Shown: piece after piece, positions 25,548-36,371 of the stretch | How positions within the stretch are numbered: the stretch's first letter is position 1 | Layout of the letters: the number at the start of each line of letters is the position of its first letter | Source: Tipula vernalis | Lineage: Eukaryota; Arthropoda; Insecta; Diptera; Tipulidae | Direction: 5' to 3' | Length of the DNA stretch: 64,000 nucleotides | NCBI GenBank assembly: GCA_958295665.1 | Contig: OY282560.1 | Location: 268,809,315 to 268,873,314 of the forward strand | Made by a program: the position numbers and the translations under genes | Notes under the pieces: model-generated | The model's input: only the letters and a program-made list of their open reading frames with translations | Database searches by the model: none | Told to the model about the DNA's origin: nothing

Positions 25548-26260
25548 TTAACCGGTTGTAATTTGTTTTTTCCGGTAAATAACAATTTGGGGATTTATTT
25601 CGACTGTGTTCGGATTGCGTATTATTGGTATGTATGCGGATAGGTCATCATATTTTTCCCATCTATCATTTACTTTACCGTAACAAACATAATGACCTTC
25701 CGAAGTCTTTGGATACTTAATAACTGGGCCTTCGTGAATAAAAGTAATGACCGCTGTTGCTCGATACTCATCATTATCAAGTTTTTATAGTATCAGCTAC
25801 TTTGGACAATTTTACGGGAGCCTCATCAATTGATTCAGTATCTAAACATACTATTTGACCGTATGATATTATTGTGGGAATCATAGTTTGAAAATAATCC
25901 TTGCAAGTTTTCGGTGGTACTTCCTGCAAATAGGTTTGAATATTTGAAATTCCTAATGTTTTGTACAATTCGGTATCCAAATAAATAATCGGCCGTTTTT
26001 CTCGCTCCTTAAGTATACATTTCTCATTAGAACATTCTAACAATACTTCTGAACTTGGAAATTTTTGGAAAATGTGTTTACAAACATTAAAGAGCTCTGT
26101 GGTACAATCAGATGAAAACCCCGACAATTTGGACTGAGAGTTGTTTTCTAATTTCATAAAATTTAGTTAAATCACTATTTATTAGCGATTGTAGTTGTTG
26201 GGGTACAGCCATAAACAATAGAAAATATTAATTTCTAATTTGTTCCAATGAACAGCTGGC
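25548..26260 (-). pseudogene. ubiquitin-protease-like (peptidase C19) C-terminal fragment
   Basis: A minus-strand frame from ATG 26157 to 25777 contains ECSNEKCILKE and IQTYLQEVPPKTCKDYF, then TIISYGQIVCLDTESID. One base-shift later (about 25773-25548, stop TAA) the protein goes on with ATAVITFIHEGP and then EGHYVCYGKVNDRWEKYDDL. The latter is the C-terminal catalytic block of USP-type deubiquitinases, with the His of GHYVCY and the acidic YDD following W. A USP Cys box is not visible in the fragment. Upstream, in another frame, MAVPQQLQSLIN may continue the protein to about 26250. It may be the tail of the split transposase-like gene at 33.55-32.1 kb, or an unrelated pseudogene. Confidence 0.6.
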
Positions 26261-26299
26261 ACTTTAATCCCAAGTTAATTTGTTGAAATATTTTTCTTA

Positions 26300-26851
26300 G
26301 TAGTTAGAATAAATGAAAAACTCGTTTCCCAAACACTCGACTTATAATTCACAATATTTTATTCGCTGTTATGATTTGGCTTTACAAATATTTAAGTTTT
26401 TAAGCTTTGATGTTACTATATTGAAATATGATAAAAGATTGAATTCAGAAAGGAAAATTATTATTCTAATTAAAATTAAAAAATGTCAACCTCGAAAAAA
26501 CCATTAGGATTGCCTTGTTCGAAATTATGGCCTAATAATGGGTTTTTCGATTGTCATGTAAACATAGCTTAAGTTGCTATAAGATTAAAGTAAACTGTAC
26601 TAATTATACAAATAATATGGATTTGAATTATTCTACTGTATACTGTAATAAACAACAATAACAATAATTGAAATGACATTTCGTATAAAATTAAATTGTG
26701 TTTACAATGGTGATATTATTGTTATTCACTAATTATTATAATAAATTAAATTAAAAATATGGATTCTTCAACTGAAGTTAAGTACAATACATAAGTGTTT
26801 TCTATCTTATAACTAATTGTGTTTAATTCTTTTTCAGCTGCTGAACATACA
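26300..26851 (-). other. candidate 3' LTR of the BEL/Pao element, left boundary unknown
   Basis: Reading the minus strand past the polyprotein stop, the purine-rich AAGGGCGGG (plus 26852-26860) is followed by TGTATGTTCAGCAGCTG, starting at 26851. This is a typical polypurine tract followed by a TG-starting LTR. I could not find a matching copy upstream of the gag start, so the LTR call rests on this junction only. Confidence 0.4.
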
Positions 26852-26862
26852 CCCGCCCTTGA
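26852..26862 (-). other. polypurine tract before the candidate 3' LTR
   Basis: The minus-strand AAGGGCGGG lies directly 5' of the TG dinucleotide at 26851. Such tracts prime plus-strand DNA synthesis in LTR retrotransposons. Position and composition fit; its role here is inferred. Confidence 0.45.
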
Positions 26863-26968
26863 ACTGGCAATTTCAATGATGTCTTCAAATCAGAGATGAA
26901 AATTTGATTGCTGATTATTAACTAATGTTTGGTGTAAAGTAAATATGGAAACTGTGGTGCTATTTGTT

Positions 26969-29900
26969 TTAATCCTCGAGAGAATTTTCTCTGGAAATTG
27001 GCAGTAAGCATAGCTTGTGTATTGGACGTTTGACCTCGGAGTTGCGTGTTTTTAGTGTAACCACTCTGACTAGACCATCCGAACCGGGATGAAGCTCTAT
27101 GACCTTGCCCAGCAGCCATTGATTAACTGGCAGGTTTTGATCTTTAATCATAACGATGTCATTAATTTGTAGTGAAGGTTTCCTACTTCTCCATTTGGTT
27201 CGTTGCTGTAAAGATGTTAGATATTCAACGTACCACCTCTTCCAAAACTGTTGACTCATTTGTTGAACCATTTGCCACCGGTTAAGATATGATACTTTCA
27301 AGTGAGTTATATCAAACTCAGGAACCTTGGTGTATGGATGCCCGATTAGAAAATGGGAAGGCGTGAGTGGATCGACCTCTGTATCATTTATGACACACAA
27401 AGGTCTGGAATTTAGAATTCCCTCGATTTCTGCAAGTAACGTGTTTATTTCCTCCAGCGTTAGAATATTCTTACCAATGACTCTCTTAATGTGGAATTTG
27501 GTGGATTTTATGGCCGCTTCCCACAATCCACCAAAATGCGGTGAATTGGGAGGAATGAAATTCCATGTGATTCGACATCTGGAAAAGTAATCAGATATAT
27601 TATTGGAACATTTAATAATTTTAGCAAACACTTCTTGTAGTTTGCTGTCAGAACCGATGAAATTGCTGCCGTTATCGCTGTAAAGTTCACGACAGACTCC
27701 CCTTCGTGCAGTGAATCTTTTCAGAGCCGCTAAGAAGGCGTCACTGGATAGATCGCTTACGAGCTCCAAGTGGACGGCTTTTGTGCTTAAACATATAAAC
27801 AAGCATATGTAAGCTTTATATGTTTTTTGGCCACGTCCTTTTGCCAGGTGAATCGAAATGGGCCCTGCGTAGTCTACACCAGTTTTTAGGAAAGGCCGTA
27901 TTAATTCGACTCGCGAAGTAGGTAAACTGCCCATCAATTGTTGTTGGAATTCAGCTTTAAATTTCGTACAAACGACGCATTTTCGAATCACCTCCTTCGC
28001 CTTGCTTTTTCCATTAGGTATCCAATATTCTTGTCTCGTAATGGCTAAAAGAAGAGATGGCCCTGCGTGTTTATTATCTAAATGGGCGTCACGAAGAATT
28101 AGCAGCGTAATTGTGGACTTTGGATGTAGTATGATTGGATGTTTCGTAGAATATGGAACTGGACTATTTTGCAGCCTTCCTCCAACTCGAAGTAATCCAA
28201 AATCATCTAGAAATGGATCTAACGACTTCAGAATGCTAGTTCGACTGATTTCTCGTTTAGCTTGCAGTGCTAATATCTCGTCCTGGTAAAATTGTCTTTG
28301 TTCGTATTGACATATTATGTACAAGATGTGAAATAATTCCTCTCGACGGAGATAGACACCACTTGCTCTGGAAACTTTAAGTTTTCTGGCATTACCAATA
28401 AATCGTAATACGTAACCCATGACCCTCTGCAGTCTGCGAAATGATGAGTATTTACGAATTATGTCGTTGAACCACTTATTTAACTTGGTGCAAGTAATTG
28501 TAAACGCGGTTGTTTTATTTGACCTTTCTTCTTCATGACCATAATTTCTTAACTGAATTGGCCAAGTTTCTGGAGGTAGAGATAACCAATTTGGTTCATT
28601 CCACCAAAGTGCATGTGAGTTAAGTTCACCTGGAGATAAACCACGAGAAGCACAATCAGCTGGATTATCGAGCGACGGAACATGCTTCCAATTTTTTCTG
28701 GATAACGTAGATAGTATCTTGGAGGTGCGATTACCCACAAAGGTGCTCCAGCGCCTTGGGTGACTTCCGAGCCAATCCAGCACAATCTGGGAATCAGTCC
28801 ATGCATGTAACTGATCAATACTTTGATTTGATTCCCTTTTAACAACATCGATAAGATTTCCGAGTAAAACCGCTGCACATAGTTCTAATCGTGGAAGAGT
28901 TTGCTGTTTGATCGGTGCCACCTTTGTCTTAGCAGAAACCAATTTTACGTGAATTTTACCATCTGGGCTGATTATTCGGAAGTATACAACAGCTGCATAA
29001 GCTGACTGACTTGCATCGCAGAAGCCATGTATGTCAGTTCTGGAACCCTTTGTTGTTTGGATAAATCTAGGAATAGAAATTTCATTAACGCATTTGAGGT
29101 TGTTTCTTAGCTGATTCCACAGCGCATGTTTGTCAGTTGGAAGCGGATCGTCCCACTCTAGATTGGCTCCCCACAACATTTGCAGGAAAATTTTGAATGC
29201 TATAACCACAGGTGACAACCAACCTAGAGGATCAAATAATCTGCTGGCCTTGGATAGCACGGTCCTTTTCGTGAACGTGGTGTAATCAGGAACCTGGGCG
29301 GTAAATGTAAAGCTATCTGTTTTGGGATTCCAATTAATTCCTAATACTTTAACGGATTCTGCGAGCAGTTGACTATTGTCTTGAATTTCCTTATTGTTGG
29401 ATTCTTGCAGTTCGTCTGGAATGTTCTGCAATATTCTTGTACTGTTGGATTTCCACTTCCTGAGGTGGAACCCGTAGTCGATTAAAATTTCAGCGACCTT
29501 TTCCTTTAGTTGCAGCGCCTCGTCTTCGTTATCCGCTCCCGTCATAAGGTCGTCGACGTAAATATCCTTTGATATAACATGGGAAGCTTCTACTGCTGAA
29601 TTTTTGTTGTCGTCTGCCACCTTCTTTAAGGCTCTAGTGGCCAGAAATGCTGCTGACGCTAGACCATATGTAACTGTTTGTAATTCAAAATGGCGAATAG
29701 GTTGTGATGGATCAGGCCGCCAGACAATTCTTTGATATTTGGTGTCTTCTGGTGATACGGTGACCTGACGATACATCTTTTCGACATCCGCAGAAAATGC
29801 CACTTTGTGTTCCCTAAATCGCAGAATGATTGCGTATAAACCTGATTGTACCGTAGGACCGACCGCTAAGCAATCATTTAATGAGATACCCGTGCTGGAT

Positions 29901-32005
29901 TTTGATGAGCCGTCGAATACGACTCTCATTTTAGTTGTGTTGTTTGAAGTTTTAAGTACCCCATGATGAGGTAAGTAAAACTGACTTTCATTTGGCTTGG
30001 GTGGAGATACTTCTACCATGTGATTTAATTGTTGATACTCTGCCATAAAATCACGATACATCTTTGCAAATGTAGGATCCCGAGTAAAGCGGCGCTCAAC
30101 ACCCCTGAGCCTCTGAACTGCAGATGACAACGACTCTCCTAAGTGGTTGGCTGACTTCTTAAACGGGAGTTTTACGATGAATCGCCCTTGAGAACTCCTT
30201 GTTGTATTTTCTATAAAATGGTTCTCGCAAATGGCTTCTTCTGGGGAGAGTATCTTTTCTTGGTTGTTTAATAATTCAAGCTCCCAAAATCTTCGTAGAC
30301 TTCGATCGATGTCCACCACATCATTTTGTTGGTTTGATATAGCAAACATTGATACCAAGTTATTGTTTCTGGAATGCCCGGGTTGCCCTGAAACTATCCA
30401 ACCAAAAACAGTATTCTGAAGAATAGGTTCATTGGGGCCTGACTTGACTTGCCCATTTTGAAGGAGATTGAAAAAATGATCAGCTCCAATAAGGATATCA
30501 ATATTTCCTGTTTCGTGAAAGTGCGGATCGGCTAACTTTAGTCCGGCATAGGATTTGACGTTGACATCTAAGCTCTCTGTGGGAATCTTGCCTGCAATTT
30601 TGGACATCACAAGAGCTTCAATGGTTATCTCGGGGAAGAGTTTAGGCTTAAGTATTATAGTGACTAAGCCTTTCGAAGTTCCAGAGCTTGCTTGCCCCAA
30701 TCCACTAACTGAGATCCGTGCGTTTCTTCTTACTAGACGAAGGCGTTGGACACAGGATTCAGTTATAAAACTGGCTTGTGATCCGGAATCTAATAGCGCT
30801 CTGCATGGCATTGTGTTTCCTGAATAATCGACAGCGTTTACCAATGCAGTTGGAAGTATTGCAAATATGCCTGTATTTTGAGAATGACCATTAAAAACTT
30901 CTGATGATGTAGCCTGTGGACCTTGCGCTGAATCACTTGCGGTTTCCTCTTGATGTAGCAGTGTGTTATGTTTTTTACCGCATCTTTGACATCTATATTT
31001 GGAGGTGCATCTAAATATGGGATGGTTACTGCTTAGGCAATTGAAACACCGATTGGTACGTTTAGCAAACTGTTTTCGTGTATTTGCGTCCATCGCCTGA
31101 AACTCGCTACATTGAAATATAGAATGGCCTTTATCTTGACACATGGCACATTGATAGGTGGTTGATTTAGCTGCAGCATAACCACTAACTTCTCCATCGG
31201 TGCTCCATCTCTTTCGCTCAGAAGCAAAATGACCTTTAATTTCCGTTTTTGGGTTGGATCGCTTGGACGTTGATATTAATGACTCCAGAGTATCAATACG
31301 TCGACTGAGAAATTTGAGAAATTCGGAAAATTCCGGATTTACTGTGTCTGCTGAATGTTCTGCCCACGCTGCCTTTGATTTGTCATCTAGCTTCTGGAGT
31401 AACAGATAGATCAGCCAAGGATCTCGTGTATCACCTACTTCTCCAAGTGCTTTTAACCCTCGTATTACTTCATCGGAAGTGTCCATTAGACGTTTAATGT
31501 TCGCTGCATTTGGATGGTGAATTGAGGGCTGCTCAACGAAAGTTCGGATGAATGTGTTGATGATGTGTTTTTTCCTATCGTAACGCTCCTTTAACTTGTT
31601 GAGCGCTCCGATATAATTTCCTTCAGTCACTGTAATGTGGCGTAACAATATTGCAGCTTCACCTCGAAGAATCCCCTTTAGATATTGAAACTTCTGGACT
31701 GCATTCAAACTAGGTGACTCATGTATGGTAGTAGTATACATATCAAAAAAAGATTGCCACTCTGAGTAGTCTCCAGAAAACGACGGTATGTGAATTTTTG
31801 GCAACTTAACTTGTGAGTGTTCACCCATTTGTGTGTCGTTGTTAGAGGTATCCAAATTAATCACTCCTTGGTTAAGGCTTCTAGCTCGAATCCATTTATT
31901 TAACGAAGCAATGGCCGTATAATAATTCTCCTCGTATGTCAGATCACTTTCCTCATTTGGATCGGCAGTAAAAATACGTAGCTCAAGCTCAGTGAATTCT
32001 TCCAT
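26969..32005 (-). CDS. BEL/Pao retrotransposon Gag-Pol polyprotein
   Basis: A single frame of about 1680 codons is open from 32017 (GTG) with the first in-frame ATG at 32005. Order of domains by rough residue: Gag region (DUF1759-like, LPKIHIPSFSGDYSEWQSFF) 70-215; zinc knuckles CAMCQDKGH, CFNCLSSNH and CQRCGKKH at about 289-350; aspartic protease with ALLDSGSQASFI at about 409; RT from about 696 with YVDD at about 822; RNase H with FCDASQ (996), TDSQIVLDW (1075) and DNPADCASRG (1119); integrase with D (VDYAGP, 1382), D (SDNGSNF, 1446) and E (GGLWEA, 1497); C-terminal DUF5641-like segment. It acts in particle formation, reverse transcription and integration. Length is normal for BEL/Pao. An upstream ATG (32068-32066, MATFT) is one base out of frame, suggesting a frameshift at the true start. 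Confidence 0.93.
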   Translation of the reverse strand: MEEFTELELRIFTADPNEESDLTYEENYYTAIASLNKWIRARSLNQGVINLDTSNNDTQMGEHSQVKLPKIHIPSFSGDYSEWQSFFDMYTTTIHESPSLNAVQKFQYLKGILRGEAAILLRHITVTEGNYIGALNKLKERYDRKKHIINTFIRTFVEQPSIHHPNAANIKRLMDTSDEVIRGLKALGEVGDTRDPWLIYLLLQKLDDKSKAAWAEHSADTVNPEFSEFLKFLSRRIDTLESLISTSKRSNPKTEIKGHFASERKRWSTDGEVSGYAAAKSTTYQCAMCQDKGHSIFQCSEFQAMDANTRKQFAKRTNRCFNCLSSNHPIFRCTSKYRCQRCGKKHNTLLHQEETASDSAQGPQATSSEVFNGHSQNTGIFAILPTALVNAVDYSGNTMPCRALLDSGSQASFITESCVQRLRLVRRNARISVSGLGQASSGTSKGLVTIILKPKLFPEITIEALVMSKIAGKIPTESLDVNVKSYAGLKLADPHFHETGNIDILIGADHFFNLLQNGQVKSGPNEPILQNTVFGWIVSGQPGHSRNNNLVSMFAISNQQNDVVDIDRSLRRFWELELLNNQEKILSPEEAICENHFIENTTRSSQGRFIVKLPFKKSANHLGESLSSAVQRLRGVERRFTRDPTFAKMYRDFMAEYQQLNHMVEVSPPKPNESQFYLPHHGVLKTSNNTTKMRVVFDGSSKSSTGISLNDCLAVGPTVQSGLYAIILRFREHKVAFSADVEKMYRQVTVSPEDTKYQRIVWRPDPSQPIRHFELQTVTYGLASAAFLATRALKKVADDNKNSAVEASHVISKDIYVDDLMTGADNEDEALQLKEKVAEILIDYGFHLRKWKSNSTRILQNIPDELQESNNKEIQDNSQLLAESVKVLGINWNPKTDSFTFTAQVPDYTTFTKRTVLSKASRLFDPLGWLSPVVIAFKIFLQMLWGANLEWDDPLPTDKHALWNQLRNNLKCVNEISIPRFIQTTKGSRTDIHGFCDASQSAYAAVVYFRIISPDGKIHVKLVSAKTKVAPIKQQTLPRLELCAAVLLGNLIDVVKRESNQSIDQLHAWTDSQIVLDWLGSHPRRWSTFVGNRTSKILSTLSRKNWKHVPSLDNPADCASRGLSPGELNSHALWWNEPNWLSLPPETWPIQLRNYGHEEERSNKTTAFTITCTKLNKWFNDIIRKYSSFRRLQRVMGYVLRFIGNARKLKVSRASGVYLRREELFHILYIICQYEQRQFYQDEILALQAKREISRTSILKSLDPFLDDFGLLRVGGRLQNSPVPYSTKHPIILHPKSTITLLILRDAHLDNKHAGPSLLLAITRQEYWIPNGKSKAKEVIRKCVVCTKFKAEFQQQLMGSLPTSRVELIRPFLKTGVDYAGPISIHLAKGRGQKTYKAYICLFICLSTKAVHLELVSDLSSDAFLAALKRFTARRGVCRELYSDNGSNFIGSDSKLQEVFAKIIKCSNNISDYFSRCRITWNFIPPNSPHFGGLWEAAIKSTKFHIKRVIGKNILTLEEINTLLAEIEGILNSRPLCVINDTEVDPLTPSHFLIGHPYTKVPEFDITHLKVSYLNRWQMVQQMSQQFWKRWYVEYLTSLQQRTKWRSRKPSLQINDIVMIKDQNLPVNQWLLGKVIELHPGSDGLVRVVTLKTRNSEVKRPIHKLCLLPISRENSLED

Positions 32006-32075
32006 TAGTTTTTCCACGCGGTGTAAACGCGTGGTTAATTCAACTAACTCGGTGTGAATGTCGCCATTGTAGTGA

Positions 32076-33555
32076 TCTTTTGTTCATCATTTGTTAAACC
32101 CGTAAAATTATTTATAAAATTAAAATCAAAGCTGGTTTTCTTCTTTTTACAGCTTGTAGGAGATACATAAGAACTGTTCCTTTTCCATACTGATTGACAG
32201 TTTTGAATATCGAGGAGACTGTGGTCGGAATGAGGGGATATTGCCTTTTGATGTGTTACCGAAAATTTTGATACAGAATAAAGTATTTGTTTACAGATTG
32301 TTTTGTTTCGCTTGTTTAAATCGCGTACCAAACGACAAACCTTTAATGGCATTTTACCTACTTCGAGCGTCCGGCTCGTTAGTGAAAACCGCCTTTTTAA
32401 AAACGCAAAGTAATTTTCTGCGTGACCGTTACTTATTCGGCTTCCATTACGTAGTATACCTGTAAAAAGTGGTAATACTACGGCATATTTCTTTAGAAAT
32501 ATATTGTGATGTTTTTGTATTACACAAACTATTCAAGGGAACCTTCTTCACTTAGTTCCAATTTATTTAGATGTAGACTTTTACTAATATCGTTTAAGTC
32601 ATTGTAGAATGGACTCTGTTTATAAATTGGGCATGAAAAATCATTTTTAGTCAATTCACTATCTCTGTCTGAATCATTAAGTTGACTAGTTTCATTTATA
32701 ACCAATTTGGACTTTGCGTTATTCAGGGCAATTAAAGCTATTAAATTTTCGAATGCACATTTCACATCGATGGTGATGGTTTTTGTTGTTAATAAAAGTG
32801 CAAATCTCTGCCATATTTGGTTAAGATCTTGATAATTATTGGCAACTATCATTGAAGCCATGATTTCTTTAATATTTTAACAAATTTATTTACTTGTGGG
32901 AATTTCTCGAAATGTTTATTAATTTCTTTGGCAATTGTATGAGAAATATGTGAACAACAAAAATGTATTTTTACCACTTCGTCTGGGGACTTATTGTATT
33001 TAGTATTAGTTGCCCATTTATGAGTCGTGTTTACTTTATTCTAATAAATCCATTCGGTTGAAGGCGTCTAGAACCGAATGAATCTCAGCATAAGAAAAAT
33101 CGACAACTACGGTATTGAAAATTGGCCAATTCTCTAAGCCAGTTTCCAATAGTGCGAGTATTATGGCTTGAGCTAATCATATCACTTAGAGGGAATGGAG
33201 TAGCTGTATCTTTTTCGTTAGACTTAACCGGTAGCATTAGAGCATAATACATGACAGATTTACAAGTTTTATAAGGCTTTCGAATAAGTCCGCCTGTCGC
33301 GTCTAAATAAACTATTAAATCTAGGTCTTTAGATTGTTCCTTAATTTTTTTAAGGACTGAACATTGCATTTTGCTACAAGTCGTAACACAAAAAGGATTC
33401 TTTCCCACTTGCCTAATGTACGATTCATCACTAATAATATCAGTTTTTTGTTTCTCCAAATGCACATCCTCGATGTCAGCGGAGTGGTTTTCGTTAGCTA
33501 ATAAATTTTCAGATCTTATTTTATTCAATACTCGTTTGTATTTTAGTAATCTTGC
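32076..33555 (-). pseudogene. MULE/KDZ-like DDE transposase core, broken
   Basis: Minus-strand frames joined by several breaks give: KKIKEQSKDLDLIVYLDATGGL (first acidic residue in LDATG), YYALMLPV, then PLSDMISSSHNTRTIGNWL (to about 33130). Next comes VVVDFSYAEIHSVLDAFNR (33097 to 33055, second acidic residue). One frame later is IHFCCSHISHTIAKEINKHF (about 32970-32910), then the frame 32861-32529 with SPFYNDLNDISKSL. Finally RISNGHAENYFAFLKRRF (about 32440-32385) could supply the third acidic residue. D...D...C-x-H...E with long spacing is the layout of MULE-related transposases, including the KDZ group. At least four stops or shifts make it dead. The exact superfamily is not settled. Confidence 0.55.
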
Positions 33556-33849
33556 AGTATTAAATCGTGGGACTTGGATTCCCTCTAATTTCTGCAATGA
33601 TGATTTGCTTGACATCCATTGTTGTTCGATGTCTACAGGGAGTGGATCATCCCAACCTAATTTTTGTAGCCATAGTTTCTGTAGAATTATCTTAAAAACG
33701 ACTAAAGCAGGTGAAAGCCAACCTAATGGATCAAAAATCCGAGCAATCTGTGAAAGCATTTCGCGCTTGGTTGATACCCTTTGGTCTCCGAGTTTTATCT
33801 TATACGAAAACGTATCTTTGGTCGGATTCCACTGCAATCCTAAAGTTTT

Positions 33850-34434
33850 GTAGTGGTTCCTCTACAATACCGCTAAACTGCGCGGTTCTAATTTAATGTC
33901 TCGGAAACCACTAACATCTACTTGGTTTTTTATCTGACTCCAATTAATTAAACACAATCACCATTTATAATAATAAATAATAATAATTTTATTTTATATT
34001 TTCACAATTTATAAAATATACAAAATTTAGCGTGTATATAATTTCCATAAGATGGTCACCGCAATAATGATCTTTTTTGGTTTTTTTAATTCATACCTTT
34101 ATTGTTTATCCATTATCATTATTGCGATGATGATAGAGATACATACATGAGTTATACAATATTTATTTCTTATTCTAAATAAATGAATCAAATATACATA
34201 ATATAATTAGAGAGAAATACTGAACAAGCAAGAATTTAATTTCCGTCATTCTATCCATTGTAGCACGCGATATGGCATACTGGAACACATTGTATGTTAT
34301 GTCCATAACAATCTCTCATTCGTTTTTGTCATTCCTTTTAAAGATTTGAATTTTTATATTTTTGTTTCATCGATTAACTTATTCAACAATAGGGTGCAAC
34401 TGGGCATGAATAATGAACTTGTTGATTGCACCAT
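33850..34434. mobile_element. 585-bp insertion inside BEL element 2
   Basis: The BEL reading frame is interrupted between VKT and LGLQWNP. The plus-strand hexamer AGTTTT stands on both sides (33844-33849 and 34435-34440), as expected of a 6-bp target duplication. The insert is AT-rich and non-coding. Its ends GTAGTGGTTCC and GATTGCACCAT show at most weak inverted similarity. On the minus strand it contains TGTTATGGACATAAC followed by AATAAA signals, which is LTR-like. It may be a solo LTR or a MITE. Confidence 0.55.
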
Positions 34435-36329
34435 AGTTTTGACTGTATGAGAGCCATCATCAATGCACAAATTGGTTCTTTCTCGTAACTCGTTTGGTAT
34501 GGTGCTTAATACATCTGGTGAATTTGCCTTCCATTTGCGGAGATTGAATCCACCTGTAGCCAGCATCTTTGATAATTCCTGGATAGCCCTTTGTGCTTCG
34601 TCGGTTGAATCAGCACCTGACAAGCAGTCGTCCACGTAAAAGTCTCGTTTTGCTATGCGATTTCCTACTGGGTATGTTAACTATTGTCTTCAGCGATTTG
34701 ATGCAATGTGCGGACAGCTAAAAATGGTGCACAAGATGTACCATAAGTAACTGTATTTAGTCGAAAACATCTCCTAAGCTCTGAAGCAGAGTTTCTCCAC
34801 AGGATTCTTTGATAATCTAGATCCTGGTAGTCTGACAACGTACCTGCCATCGAAGTTCCGTGTGTGGGTTGCCGCGAAATGACTTTCACAAGTTGCTTCT
34901 GATTCGGATATAGTTGATGCTGTCGGAACTTCTTCCAATGCCCAGAATCTTTCTAATTTGAGTATGTCCTCTTCTTCGATAGTGGTTGTAAATGGATTTG
35001 AGTTGACAGTGCCTTCGTACGCTGTTCCGGATACAATCCATCCAAATTTGGTCGACTGAGCAACAATTCGATTTTTGATAGTAAATCTGTCGGCCATGAG
35101 TACTTCGAAAAATATATCTGCACCGACCAGGATGTCAATTTTGCTTGGCATATAATATGCTGGATCGGCCAACTGAAGATTATATTTGTTCATCTCGTCC
35201 ACCCACTGTGCCTCGACTCTTATCTGTGGAATTGTGGACGTTAATTGGGATAGGATGAGTGCTTCGACTTCAATGCACTCGCTGGCATTAAACCTTGATT
35301 GCCCTTTGATGTTTCAGCCCTTGTTTCCGATATGCCTGAAACAGTAATATTTGCGAATGAACGTGGAAGATGCAATTTTTGGACGAGAGTTCCGCTGATA
35401 AATGTCGATTGGGATCCTGAATCTAATAAGGCACGAGCCACATGATGGTTCCCTGCTGAATCCATGACATGTACTAGATCATTTGGCAATTGAGCTAACC
35501 GAGTGGTGCGAGTGGTGTATGCATGCGTTTCAACCTGTTGTGGTTCTGCTGTGGTAGGTTCGGTTCGAGCGACAGAACTGAGTGGTGATGGCACTGATGT
35601 GATAGATTCTAATTCTTTATGAAGTATGTACTCTGCTTTACATTACATATCCGACAAGAATACTGTACCGAACACGTACTTGACGACACGTACACAATTG
35701 TAACCCACTCCCGATATAATAACTATGCGTCAACGGTTCTCAATTGACATTTGCTTGAACTTGATGCATTTCCATAAATAATGTTGCCGACTACAACATG
35801 GACACTTTTCAATGGTTGTCGAACTATACATTGATTTCACGTTTGCACTAGTACCTTTAACTCCCTTTTTCTTTGTTTCACACAATCCGCTCTCTTTAGC
35901 GTAGCACCGATTGTTCGAGAATTCTAAAAATGCTTCTAACTGTGGAAATTCTTGATCTGAGCTTTCATTTGCCCAAGCAATTCGAGTCTCTTCATCTACC
36001 TTGTTTAAAAGAATTCTAATGAGCCAAGGATCTCTTCTCTCAGCCTCAAGTCCCAATGCCTTATACCTCTGATGATTTCATCCGACGTTTGACTAGTTTG
36101 CCGTAATGCTTGAGGAGACCCATTGGTGGCGCCGGGTTGATCGAAGAACCGGTCAATACGGGAATTCAATATTGGTCGGGTTTTGTTATACCGCTTAACT
36201 AATTTGTCCCACGCTTCCGTATAATTGGCGTCGGTTACTAAGAAATTGCGAATGATGTTAAGTGGTGGACCCCTAAGCAACCCTTTCAAAATTTGGAACT
36301 TGTGAACCTGAGAAATGGTGTCCACATTA

Positions 36330-36371
36330 TGCACTGATGTGGTGTATAAATCTCACTGATGTGGTGTATAA
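36330..36371. repeat. 20-bp tandem duplication in BEL element 2 gag
   Basis: CACTGATGTGGTGTATAA occurs twice in a row. It shifts the Gag frame between DKFVGEYDAYT and DLYTTSVHNVD. Confidence 0.8.

Larger units (their letters stand above)
26300..32075 (-). mobile_element. BEL/Pao element 1, lacks a visible 5' LTR
   Basis: The element carries an open polyprotein and a candidate 3' LTR junction. On its 5' side the sequence becomes part of another broken gene within about 30-100 bases of the gag start, with no recognisable LTR, leader or primer-binding site. The element is thus either 5'-truncated or was joined by rearrangement. Confidence 0.65.

Noticed and set aside
27327..28289. Plus-strand frames inside the BEL region
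   Set aside because: They are shadows of the long polyprotein on the minus strand.
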